57,840 bases of DNA, taken from Dorea sp. CAG:317. Lineage in GTDB: Bacteria; Bacillota; Clostridia; Lachnospirales; Lachnospiraceae. Under the pieces are notes generated by a model, which had not been told where the DNA came from, ran no database searches, and saw only the letters and a program-made list of their open reading frames with translations. Where the stretch lies: assembly GCA_000433535.1 (NCBI GenBank), contig FR892655.1:1-57840 (forward strand). The letters are read 5' to 3'. Positions 8,106 to 15,957 of this stretch are shown here, piece by piece. The number at the start of each line of letters is the position of its first letter. Positions within the stretch are counted from its first letter, which is position 1. The translations under genes and the position numbers were made by a program.

Positions 8106-9014
8106 ATGAATCAGGCAGAGATTGAGACATTTTTGATGATCGTAAAAACGAAGAATATTACAAAAACCGCAGAAAATTTATTTTTGTCACAGCCGACAGT
8201 CAGTCACAGATTGAAACTGTTGGAGGATGAGCTGAATGTAAAGCTTTTGAATCGAAAGAAAGGGTACAAGCAGATTGAACTCACCACCCAGGGAGAAGAA
8301 TTCATACCGATTGCAGAACGCTGGCTTTCTCTTTGGCAGGAAATGCAGCTTCTGCAGCACGGGCAGGAGAAATTGTATTTAAGTATCGGATGTACGGATA
8401 CGTTGAACACAACAATTTTTTTCAATTTGTACAGAAAAATTTTGCGGGAAGAAGATCCGGTCTTAAGTTTAAAGATCAAAACTCATTATTCGCAGGAAAT
8501 CTATGAGCAGGTGGAAAATCATGAGATTGACCTTGGGTTTGTATATCATCACCTTCATTTCAAAAATATTACAGCAGAGCCGGTACTGAGAGAAAAGATG
8601 TATATTGTGCAGAGCGGCGAGACATCTCTTCGCAAAGAGATTCTGCATACAGATGAATTGGACCCGGAAGAGGAAGTGTTCTTAAGCTGGGAAGCAAACT
8701 ATCAGATCTGGCATGACCAGTGGGTAGGAAAGGGGAAACGTCCAAGGATAGAAGTGGATACCTTTGAGCTATTGCTTCATTTGATTTCAGATGATAAGCG
8801 GTGGTTTATTGCCCCGATCTCCGTGGTAGAGCGGATTCAGGCACTGCGCCCGGTTTACGTAAGTGAGATTGCGAACCATATTCAGCCGCCGGAGCGCGTG
8901 ACATATAAAATTCAGCATAAGTACCCAAAAGAAGCAACAATGAAAGCAGTCCGCATTTTTGAAGAGAAAATGGAATCGTATTTACAGGATAAAAATTGGG
9001 GATTTGTCAAATAA
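8106..9014 (+). CDS. LysR-family transcriptional regulator
   Basis: 302-aa regulator: N-terminal winged helix (residues 1-65, with KTAENLFLSQPTVSHRLK) and a C-terminal effector-binding domain of two periplasmic-binding-like lobes (about 90-295). LysR proteins usually activate a neighbouring catabolic operon when a pathway metabolite binds. It is followed by the divergent PxpB/PxpC-biotin operon; the predicted boxes at 5350, 8047 and 9022 make that operon, the aminotransferase operon and itself its likely targets. AAGGAGG precedes the ATG. Confidence 0.9.
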   Translation: MNQAEIETFLMIVKTKNITKTAENLFLSQPTVSHRLKLLEDELNVKLLNRKKGYKQIELTTQGEEFIPIAERWLSLWQEMQLLQHGQEKLYLSIGCTDTLNTTIFFNLYRKILREEDPVLSLKIKTHYSQEIYEQVENHEIDLGFVYHHLHFKNITAEPVLREKMYIVQSGETSLRKEILHTDELDPEEEVFLSWEANYQIWHDQWVGKGKRPRIEVDTFELLLHLISDDKRWFIAPISVVERIQALRPVYVSEIANHIQPPERVTYKIQHKYPKEATMKAVRIFEEKMESYLQDKNWGFVK

Positions 9015-9021
9015 GAGAGAA

Positions 9022-9040
9022 ATATTAAAAATGTTAATAT
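9022..9040. promoter_or_regulatory. Predicted LysR-type box, copy 3
   Basis: ATATTAA (9022-9028), five bases, TTAATAT (9034-9040): a perfect dyad with the same spacing as copies 1 and 2. Its centre is about 65 bp upstream of the predicted pxpB operon start, the usual LysR activator position. Confidence 0.6.
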
Positions 9041-9060
9041 ATTATAGTCAAATAATTTAT

Positions 9061-9089
9061 TTTTTTTAGTAATGTTGCTGTGCTATACT
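9061..9089 (+). promoter_or_regulatory. Extended -10 promoter of the first pxp/biotin operon
   Basis: TGCTATACT gives an extended -10 (hexamer 9084-9089). Only a T run stands at the -35 position (9061-9066), so the promoter probably needs an activator. Predicted start near 9096. Confidence 0.55.
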
Positions 9090-9164
9090 GAGGGCAGATA
9101 AAGAAACGAAGTAAAAATCAACAAATGGATATGGATCTGCCATGCAGATGAAAGGAGAACGAAG

Positions 9165-9893
9165 ATGGAAGTAAAGTTTCTGATAGCAGGTGACTGCGCT
9201 GTATCCATTCAAATGGGAAATGTGATCAGTCTGGAGGTAAACAGACAGGTTCGTATGCTGCAGGAGGAACTGGAAAAACATCCAATCCATGGAGTTACAG
9301 AGATGGTTCCCACATATGCTTCTTTAATGATTCATTACAGACCGGATAAAATTAGTTTTGAACAGTTAAAAGAAGAAGTTATGAAGAGAACCTGCGGCAT
9401 GGAACAGGTAGAAGATGCAAAAAAGATCATCAAAGAAATTCCAATCTGCTACGAAGGGGAATTGGGAATGGATCTGGAAGAATGTGCAGCGCTTGAAAAT
9501 CTCTCGACAGAAGATGTGATAAAAATGCATTCCGGTCATGAATATTATGCATATATGCTTGGGTTTGCACCGGGGCATGCTTATATGGCAAGATTTGAGG
9601 AGCCATTTCATTTTAAGAGAAGGCCAACACCGAGAGTACATATTTCTGCACGTTCTATCGTAGTGCAGGAGAATCTCTCAAATTTGATTCCATTTGACCA
9701 GCCATGCGGATGGAATATTATCGGAACGACACCGCTTACGATCTGCGATTATACAAAGAAAGATCCTTTTCTGGTACATGCGGGTGAGTGGGTAAAATTT
9801 ATCCCTGTAAGCAGAAGAGAATATGACAAGATAAGAGAAGCTGATTTACGAGGCAATTATCATGTGAAAACTTATGAAAAGGCGGTGGAATAA
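9165..9893 (+). CDS. Divergent PxpB/KipI-like protein (allophanate hydrolase subunit 1 family)
   Basis: 242-aa protein of the AHS1 family, to which the 5-oxoprolinase subunit PxpB and the C-terminal half of the urea carboxylase carboxyltransferase belong. Family anchors kept: LIAGDCAVSIQMGN at the N-terminus, LGFAPGHAYM near 130 and AGEWVKFIPVS near 207. The central segment is unusual: where the copy at 27.99 kb reads GIGGNQTGVYPVASPGGW this one reads VVQENLSNLIPFDQPCGW. The stop overlaps the PxpC-like start by one base, so the two subunits are probably made together. With biotin proteins downstream, the substrate may not be 5-oxoproline. Confidence 0.8.
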   Translation: MEVKFLIAGDCAVSIQMGNVISLEVNRQVRMLQEELEKHPIHGVTEMVPTYASLMIHYRPDKISFEQLKEEVMKRTCGMEQVEDAKKIIKEIPICYEGELGMDLEECAALENLSTEDVIKMHSGHEYYAYMLGFAPGHAYMARFEEPFHFKRRPTPRVHISARSIVVQENLSNLIPFDQPCGWNIIGTTPLTICDYTKKDPFLVHAGEWVKFIPVSRREYDKIREADLRGNYHVKTYEKAVE

Positions 9894-10849
9894 TGGGAAT
9901 TGTTGTTGAGAATCCGGGACTATTGACAACGGTTCAGGATGAGGGAAGATTCGGTTATCAGCAGTTTGGAGTATCTCCGGCGGGACCTATGGATACGAGA
10001 TCTTTTTATCTGGCAAATATTCTTGTCGGCAACAAACGGGGAGAAGGATTGCTGGAAATGACATTTTCCGGAGTGACACTGTTGTTTGAAGAAGATAATA
10101 TTATTGCAGTGACAGGCGGCGACCTTGCCCCGACGGTAAATGGTGAAGCGATTCCGATGTATCAGGCGGTGTTAGTACATGCAGGAGACAGACTGGCATT
10201 TGGAATGGCATCGGGAAATGGATGCAGAGCATATCTTGCATTTGCAGGAGGGCTTGACATTCCCCTGATCATGGGAAGTAAATCGACGCTCATGCGAAAT
10301 CACATGGGAGGATACGAAGGAAGAAAACTGGAGAAAGGTGATCGAATCGGATTTGTTCACCCAAAGACAGAGCTTCCGAATATGGAGAAACGTAAAATTC
10401 CGCAGGAGGTATTTCCGACAAAGGAAATCACGCTCCGTGTAGTCACAGGTCCGCAGGACTATGAATTTTCAGAGGAAGAACTTCGAAAGTTCTTCTGGTA
10501 CGGGGCAGAGATTACGAATGAATTTGACCGTATGGGATGCAGACTGAAACGAGAAGAACCGATTCATCATCTCGGTGACGGAAATATCATCAGTGATGGT
10601 ATCGCATTTGGGTCCATACAGGTTCCGACCAATGGGCAGCCGATTATTATGTTGGCAGACCGGCAAAGTACAGGCGGATACACAAAGATTGGAACGGTAA
10701 TTTCCGTTGATCTTCCGAAACTTGCACAGAGCGTGCCGGGGTATCGTGTCAGATTTATTCATGTAGGAATTGAACTTGCGCAGAAATTATATATCAGGCA
10801 ATTGCAGAAAATGCAGAAACTAGAGAAAGAACTGGGACAGAGAAGTTAA
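9893..10849 (+). CDS. PxpC/KipA-like protein (allophanate hydrolase subunit 2 family)
   Basis: 318-aa AHS2-family protein, related to PxpC and to the first half of the urea carboxylase carboxyltransferase. Conserved parts seen: PGLLTTVQDEGRFGYQ near the N-terminus, VSPAGPMD, AFAGGLDIPLIMGSKST near 118 and a late LADRQSTGGYTKIG near 262. It overlaps the PxpB-like gene by one base; the biotin carrier gene follows 14 nt later. It would pair with the PxpB-like protein and, given AccB and AccC next door, could act as a carboxyltransferase (inference). Confidence 0.82.
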   Translation: MGIVVENPGLLTTVQDEGRFGYQQFGVSPAGPMDTRSFYLANILVGNKRGEGLLEMTFSGVTLLFEEDNIIAVTGGDLAPTVNGEAIPMYQAVLVHAGDRLAFGMASGNGCRAYLAFAGGLDIPLIMGSKSTLMRNHMGGYEGRKLEKGDRIGFVHPKTELPNMEKRKIPQEVFPTKEITLRVVTGPQDYEFSEEELRKFFWYGAEITNEFDRMGCRLKREEPIHHLGDGNIISDGIAFGSIQVPTNGQPIIMLADRQSTGGYTKIGTVISVDLPKLAQSVPGYRVRFIHVGIELAQKLYIRQLQKMQKLEKELGQRS

Positions 10850-10863
10850 GATCGGAGGCAAAT

Positions 10864-11307
10864 ATGGAATACGAAAAAATGATAGAATTGCTCCGTGAAG
10901 TAAACGACTCAAATTTGATCGAGTTTGAGCTGGAAGACAGAGACTTCCGGTTGAAAATGAAAAAAGAAAGTAAAAGCAACGAAAATGTTGTGAAAGCAAT
11001 AGAAAACACTTCTTTGGAAAATCCGGCAGATGAGCAAAAAGCACCGAAAAAGGAGACAGAAAGACCGAAAGAGCATGTGATCGCTTCTCCGATGGTAGGA
11101 ATCTTTCATGCATATGAGGGAGAGACGGAAACACCTTACGTGCAGGTGGGTGATCAGGTGGAAAAGGGACAGATCATAGGAGCTGTGGAGGCAATGAAGC
11201 TGATCAACCCCTTGGAGGCCGATATTTCCGGAAAAATTACAGAGATACTTGTCGATGACGGAATGCTCGTCGAATATGATCAGCCAATGTTTGTGATGGA
11301 AGTGTAA
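10864..11307 (+). CDS. accB: Biotin carboxyl carrier protein
   Basis: 147-aa carrier. An N-terminal AccB-type region (1-40) leads through a Lys/Glu/Pro-rich linker (about 36-70) to a biotinyl domain (72-147) with the biotinylation site EAMKL, biotin lysine at residue 112. Such proteins shuttle carboxybiotin between a biotin carboxylase and a carboxyltransferase. Usual accA/accD carboxyltransferase genes are absent around it; instead it sits between PxpC-like and biotin carboxylase genes, so its partner may be the PxpB/PxpC-like pair. Confidence 0.92.
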   Translation: MEYEKMIELLREVNDSNLIEFELEDRDFRLKMKKESKSNENVVKAIENTSLENPADEQKAPKKETERPKEHVIASPMVGIFHAYEGETETPYVQVGDQVEKGQIIGAVEAMKLINPLEADISGKITEILVDDGMLVEYDQPMFVMEV

Positions 11308-11322
11308 AGGATATGGTGAGAG

Positions 11323-12666
11323 ATGTTTAAAAGGATCTTGATCGCAAATCGCGGGGAGATCGCAGTCAGGATTATACGCGCATGTCGGGAACTGGGTATC
11401 CGGACTGTGGCGGTATACTCGCAGGCAGATAGAAACGCCGTGCATGTGGGGCTGGCAGATGAAGCGGTCTGTATCGGAAAAGCAGAAGCGTCGGACAGTT
11501 ATTTAAATATGGAACGCATAATCAGTGCGGCAATAGCTGTGGGGGCGGAAGCGATTCATCCGGGATTTGGATTTTTGTCAGAAAATGCGGAGTTTGTACA
11601 AATGTGCGAACAGCATCATATTACATTTATCGGACCATCTTCAGAATTGATCAGCAGGATGGGAAATAAATCTGAGGCTAAAAAAACAATGAAGCAGGCC
11701 GGCGTTCCGGTTGTTCCGGGTACAGAGGAAGCGGTTTACGACTTGGAAGAAGCGAAAAGAGAAGCAGAGCGTATTGGATATCCGGTTATGATCAAAGCGT
11801 CTTCAGGCGGAGGCGGAAAAGGCATGCGGATTGCAAAGGACCGTGAGGAATTCAAAGTCAGCTTTCAGGCAGCACAACAGGAATCGATACGTGCTTTCGC
11901 TGACGATTCCATGTATTTAGAACGCTATGTGCAGAATCCCAGACATGTAGAAGTTCAGATCATGGCAGATAAATATGGACAGGTCATTCAGCTGGGAGAA
12001 AGAGATTGCTCTATTCAGAGACGGCATCAGAAAATGATCGAGGAATCGCCATCCCCGGCTTTGACAGACGAGATAAGAAAGAAGATACGCGCAACTGCGG
12101 TACAGGCGGCAAAAGCAGTGAACTACGAAAGTGCCGGCACCATAGAATTTCTGTTAGATGACAGTGGAGAATTTTTCTTCATGGAAATGAACACGAGAAT
12201 ACAGGTAGAGCATCCGGTGAGCGAGTTGATCTCCGGCGTTGATCTTATTCGGGAACAGATTCTGGTGGCAGCAGGAGAGGCGCTGAGCGTGGCGCAGGAA
12301 GACATCCTTTTTCGGGGACATGCAATTGAGTGCAGAATTAATGCAGAAGATCCGATACGTGGATTCCTTCCGAGTCCGGGAACGATCACACATCTGCATC
12401 TTCCGGGAGGAAACGGAGTGCGTATTGATACAGCGATTTATGAAGGATATCAAATCCCGCCGAATTACGATTCTATGCTGGTGAAGGTGATCACCTATGA
12501 CAGAGATCGCAAAACCGCGATCCGTAAAATGATAAGAGCGCTGGATGAGATGGAAATCGAAGGAGTCAGGACAAATCTTGAGTTCCAGTATGATATCCTG
12601 CACCAGAAGGATTTTCAGGAAGGTAATTTTACAACGGATTTTATATCCACACACTATGAACTATAA
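11323..12666 (+). CDS. accC: Biotin carboxylase
   Basis: 447-aa ATP-grasp enzyme that carboxylates biotin on the carrier protein using ATP and bicarbonate. It starts MFKRILIANRGEIAVRI, has the glycine-rich ATP loop KASSGGGGKGMR near residue 158, the catalytic MEMNTRIQVEHPVSE near 287 and the usual C-terminal cap; length is normal for AccC. It lies 15 nt after accB. It could serve fatty-acid synthesis, but the catabolic operon and predicted LysR control point to a dedicated carboxylase. Confidence 0.93.
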   Translation: MFKRILIANRGEIAVRIIRACRELGIRTVAVYSQADRNAVHVGLADEAVCIGKAEASDSYLNMERIISAAIAVGAEAIHPGFGFLSENAEFVQMCEQHHITFIGPSSELISRMGNKSEAKKTMKQAGVPVVPGTEEAVYDLEEAKREAERIGYPVMIKASSGGGGKGMRIAKDREEFKVSFQAAQQESIRAFADDSMYLERYVQNPRHVEVQIMADKYGQVIQLGERDCSIQRRHQKMIEESPSPALTDEIRKKIRATAVQAAKAVNYESAGTIEFLLDDSGEFFFMEMNTRIQVEHPVSELISGVDLIREQILVAAGEALSVAQEDILFRGHAIECRINAEDPIRGFLPSPGTITHLHLPGGNGVRIDTAIYEGYQIPPNYDSMLVKVITYDRDRKTAIRKMIRALDEMEIEGVRTNLEFQYDILHQKDFQEGNFTTDFISTHYEL

Positions 12667-12697
12667 TTAAAATTTTAAAATATGGAGGAGAATGAAA

Positions 12698-13666
12698 ATG
12701 AAGATAGTTGTTTTGGACGGTTACACATTAAACCCGGGAGATATTTCGTGGGAAGGCTTAGAAGCATTGGGAGAGTGCGTAGTATATGATCGTACTTCTC
12801 TGACAGATGTACAGGAGACTATTGACAGAATCGGAGATGCAGAAATTGTATATACCAATAAGACACCGCTTCCGAAAGAAGTATTCGAAAAATGTACCAA
12901 CATTAAATTTGTCGGCGTGTTAGCAACGGGATATAACGTAGTTGACATTACGACTGCCAAAGAAAAGGGAATTCCGGTAGCGAATATTCCGACTTACGGA
13001 ACAGCGGCAGTAGGACAATTTGCAATCGCATTATTGTTGGAAATCTGTCATCATATCGGACATCACAGCAAAGCGGTTCATGAAGGTGCGTGGGAAGCAA
13101 ATCCGGATTGGTGCTTCTGGGATTATCCATTGATTGAGTTAGATGGAAAGACAATGGGAATTATCGGTTACGGAAGAATCGGTCAGTCTACCGGAAAGAT
13201 TGCGCAGGCACTCGGTATGAAAGTTCTTGCATATGATTCATACAGAAATCCGGCATTGGAATGTGAAACTTGTCAGTACGCTGATCTGGATGAAGTGTTG
13301 AGTCAGTCTGACGTTATTGCACTTCACTGCCCTCTGTTCCCGGACACAGAGAAGATCATCAACAAAAATACAATTGCAAAAATGAAAGATGGAGTTATCA
13401 TTTTAAATAATTCAAGAGGTCCATTGATCGAGGAACAGGATTTGGCAGATGCATTGAATAGCGGAAAAGTAGCTGCAGCAGGCTTGGATGTTGTTTCAAC
13501 AGAGCCGATCAAGCATGATAATCCGCTGCTCACAGCTAAGAACTGTCTGATCACACCACATATTTCATGGGCGCCAAAGGAGTCTCGTCAGAGATTGATG
13601 GATATTGCAGTAGATAATTTAAAAGCTTATGTTGAGGGAAACCCACAGAACATAGTAAATAAATAG
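12698..13666 (+). CDS. D-2-hydroxyacid dehydrogenase (hydroxypyruvate/glycerate type)
   Basis: 322-aa NAD(P)-dependent dehydrogenase that interconverts 2-oxoacids and D-2-hydroxyacids. MKIVVLDGYTLNPGD at the start is typical of the HprA/glycerate dehydrogenase branch. The nucleotide loop is GYGRIGQ near 152; catalytic Arg in NNSRGPL, Glu in STEP and His in ITPHISW are in place. GGAGGAG at 12684-12690 is 7 nt from the ATG at 12698 but only one from the ATG at 12692, so 12698 is chosen. It lies within the pxp/biotin operon and, with the co-regulated glycerate kinase, suggests glycerate as an intermediate. Confidence 0.85.
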   Translation: MKIVVLDGYTLNPGDISWEGLEALGECVVYDRTSLTDVQETIDRIGDAEIVYTNKTPLPKEVFEKCTNIKFVGVLATGYNVVDITTAKEKGIPVANIPTYGTAAVGQFAIALLLEICHHIGHHSKAVHEGAWEANPDWCFWDYPLIELDGKTMGIIGYGRIGQSTGKIAQALGMKVLAYDSYRNPALECETCQYADLDEVLSQSDVIALHCPLFPDTEKIINKNTIAKMKDGVIILNNSRGPLIEEQDLADALNSGKVAAAGLDVVSTEPIKHDNPLLTAKNCLITPHISWAPKESRQRLMDIAVDNLKAYVEGNPQNIVNK

Positions 13667-13680
13667 AAAGGAGGAAAATC

Positions 13681-14436
13681 ATGTATTCAATCGATTTAAA
13701 CAGTGATATCGGAGAAAGTTTCGGTGCGTATAAGCTGGGAGATGATGAAGCAATCCTTCAGCAGATTACGGCAGCTAATGTAGCATGTGGATGGCATGCA
13801 GGTGATCCGATGGTGATGGATAAAGTAGTGCGTATGGCAAGCGAAAGAGGCGTTGTAGTCGGAGCACATCCCGGCTATCCGGATCTGATGGGTTTTGGAA
13901 GAAGAAAGATGGTCTTATCCTTTCAAGAAGTAAAGAATTATGTAAAATATCAGATCGGAGCGTTGTCTGCATTTACACAAAGCTATGGAATGAAGCTGCA
14001 TCATGTAGCGCCTCATGGAGCCATGGGAAATCAGTGCCAGTACGATGAAGAAATCTCCAGAGCAATCTGCGAAGCAGTATATGAAGTAGATAAAGATTTG
14101 ATCATCTACTATTGTGCAGGAGCTGTACTCGGCAAGATTGCGGAAGACATGGGACTTCGAACGGCAGCGGAAATTTTTGCAGACCGTGCGTATATGGATG
14201 ATTTATCACTGGTTCCGCGAAAGATGGAAGGCTCTATGATCACAGATGAGGATGTAGCGATCAGCCGTTGTGTGCGGATGATTAAAGAAGGAAAAGTTAC
14301 ATCAATTAATGGTAAAGATATCGACATTAAAGGCGATACACTCTGTGTTCATGGCGATGGCCCGAAAGCAATTGCATTTGCAAGAAGAATTCGGGAAACA
14401 TTTGAAAAAGAAGGAATTGAGATTAAACCTATGTAA
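13681..14436 (+). CDS. Divergent PxpA-like protein (LamB/YcsF family)
   Basis: 251-aa LamB/YcsF protein. PxpA is the third subunit of the ATP-dependent bacterial 5-oxoprolinase. Start SIDLNSDIGESFG, ACGWHAGDP near 37 and GAHPGYPD near 60 are family marks. Compared with the copy at 30.5 kb (HVKPHGAMYN, ACGFHASDP, LAPAGSEM) this one reads HVAPHGAMGN, ACGWHAGDP and YYCAGAVL, i.e. changes at otherwise strongly conserved positions. AAAGGAGG lies upstream; it closes the operon before a terminator. Confidence 0.85.
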   Translation: MYSIDLNSDIGESFGAYKLGDDEAILQQITAANVACGWHAGDPMVMDKVVRMASERGVVVGAHPGYPDLMGFGRRKMVLSFQEVKNYVKYQIGALSAFTQSYGMKLHHVAPHGAMGNQCQYDEEISRAICEAVYEVDKDLIIYYCAGAVLGKIAEDMGLRTAAEIFADRAYMDDLSLVPRKMEGSMITDEDVAISRCVRMIKEGKVTSINGKDIDIKGDTLCVHGDGPKAIAFARRIRETFEKEGIEIKPM

Positions 14437-14444
14437 CATAGGAA

Positions 14445-14518
14445 AGCGCCAGATAAATCATGAATTTGAATAGGAAAATATAAGGAAACAGTCATGGATT
14501 TGTTTTGGCGCTATTTTT
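14445..14518 (+). terminator. Probable terminator after the first pxp operon
   Basis: AGCGCC (14445-14450) and GGCGCT (14507-14512) close a long imperfect hairpin that also pairs AAATCATGA with TCATGGATTT; ATTTTTG follows. The loop is large, so termination may be partial and the transporter genes downstream may be read through. Confidence 0.5.
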
Positions 14519-14557
14519 GTACCCTAAAATAGGAGAAAAACAAGGAGTGAAGAGAAA

Positions 14558-15895
14558 ATGGCAAAGCAAAAAGAACAAATGTCAGTAGTAAAAAAGATGA
14601 TGATTGCTCTGATTGGTGGCTTGATCGTAGGTATTGCTTTTTTGCTGATTAGAGAAAATGTAGTTTCAGAAAGTACATGGAATGTAATTAATAAAATTTT
14701 GTTTCAGGATATCACAGTAGAAGAAGGTGTTGGCGCTGTCGGAATCTTCTATATTGTAGGACAGATCTTTATGAGAGGTCTGCAGCTTGCAATCGTACCT
14801 CTGGTATTAGTGTCCTTAAGTCTTGCAATGTGCAGCATTTCCAATTCCACAAAGCTTGGTCGTATTGCAGGAAAGACGTTGCTTGGTTTCTTTGGATTTT
14901 ATGTGTTTGGTGCATTTTTTGGATGTGTCCTTGCTTATATTGTAAAATCACTGGGCTTCTTCAATGTTACACTTCCAAGCGAGGCGGTAAGTGAAGCGGC
15001 AACGATCGACGCATTTAATCCACTGGCAACAATTGTCAATGCGGTACCGAGCAACATAACGGAAGCATTCAGCACAAATAACAGTATTTTGGCAGTTGTA
15101 GTAGTTGCGATTATTATTGGCCTGTGCATGAATCAGCTTGGAGAAAAAGCAGATCCATTGAAGAAAGTATTGGAAAGTGCAAATGAAGTAATTCAGATGT
15201 ACTTGACATTCCTGATCAACAAAGTAGGACCGATTGCAATTTTCTGTTTGATTTCCAGAACCTTTGCGATCTACGGTGTGGAATATCTTGCTCCGGCAGC
15301 AGCGTATGTCATCTTTGCAATGCTTACATTATTCTTGTTAGTAGTGACTTTATATCCACTTGGAATCTGGATTACAACAAGAGAGAATCCAGTGAAATTC
15401 TTAAAGAAGATAGCGAAAGTGGGAGTGTTCGGATTTTCAACAAACTCTTCTGCAGCCTGTCTTCCACTGAATACAAGAACCTGTATTGATGAACTGGGAT
15501 GTAGCGAAGAAATTACAAGCTTTGTACTTCCGACAGGAATGACGATCAATATGAACGGAACAACAGTTATGCACATGTTCGCAGTGACATTCATTGCAAC
15601 AGCAGCAGGAATTGATGTAACACCTGCTAATATGATCGTTATGGCATTCTTGTCAATCTGTGCGGCAGCGGGAACACCGGCAATTCCGATTGCAGGAACA
15701 ACGATGATCTTCACTGTTTTATCTGGAATGGGATGGACAACAGAAGCCTGCCTGATCGGTTATGCGCTTGTTGTAGCTATCAACCGTCCGGTTGAGATGG
15801 CATTACTTCCTCTGAATGTTATCGGAGACGCAGCAGTTAACGTAATCGTAAACGCGAAAGAAAAAGAATTAGACAAAGAAAAATATAATGGATAA
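14558..15895 (+). CDS. Dicarboxylate/amino acid:cation symporter (DAACS family)
   Basis: 445-aa membrane transporter of the GltP/GltT/DctA family, carrying glutamate, aspartate, neutral amino acids or C4-dicarboxylates with Na+ or H+. Present are the serine-rich re-entrant loop FSTNSSAACLPL near 295 and the cation motif TGMTINMNGT near 327, plus about eight hydrophobic spans. It follows the PxpA-like gene by 121 nt and may import the substrate of that operon; the exact ligand is not readable. Confidence 0.85.
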   Translation: MAKQKEQMSVVKKMMIALIGGLIVGIAFLLIRENVVSESTWNVINKILFQDITVEEGVGAVGIFYIVGQIFMRGLQLAIVPLVLVSLSLAMCSISNSTKLGRIAGKTLLGFFGFYVFGAFFGCVLAYIVKSLGFFNVTLPSEAVSEAATIDAFNPLATIVNAVPSNITEAFSTNNSILAVVVVAIIIGLCMNQLGEKADPLKKVLESANEVIQMYLTFLINKVGPIAIFCLISRTFAIYGVEYLAPAAAYVIFAMLTLFLLVVTLYPLGIWITTRENPVKFLKKIAKVGVFGFSTNSSAACLPLNTRTCIDELGCSEEITSFVLPTGMTINMNGTTVMHMFAVTFIATAAGIDVTPANMIVMAFLSICAAAGTPAIPIAGTTMIFTVLSGMGWTTEACLIGYALVVAINRPVEMALLPLNVIGDAAVNVIVNAKEKELDKEKYNG

Positions 15896-15899
15896 TTTA

Positions 15900-15935
15900 T
15901 TCGGGATGGGGCTTATGGAAGAACCCCATCCCGAA
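15900..15935 (+). other. Perfect 12-bp hairpin between transporter genes
   Basis: TTCGGGATGGGG (15900-15911) pairs perfectly with 15924-15935 around a 12-nt loop but has no T run afterwards. It could stabilise the upstream mRNA end or act as a weak terminator before the next gene. Confidence 0.5.
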
Positions 15936-15957
15936 TTGATTTATCACAGAGGAGGAT

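Noticed and set aside
9165..12666. Urea amidolyase (urea carboxylase plus allophanate hydrolase)
   Set aside because: The allophanate hydrolase amidase domain is missing and no urea transporter gene is present; only the carboxylase-like parts match.
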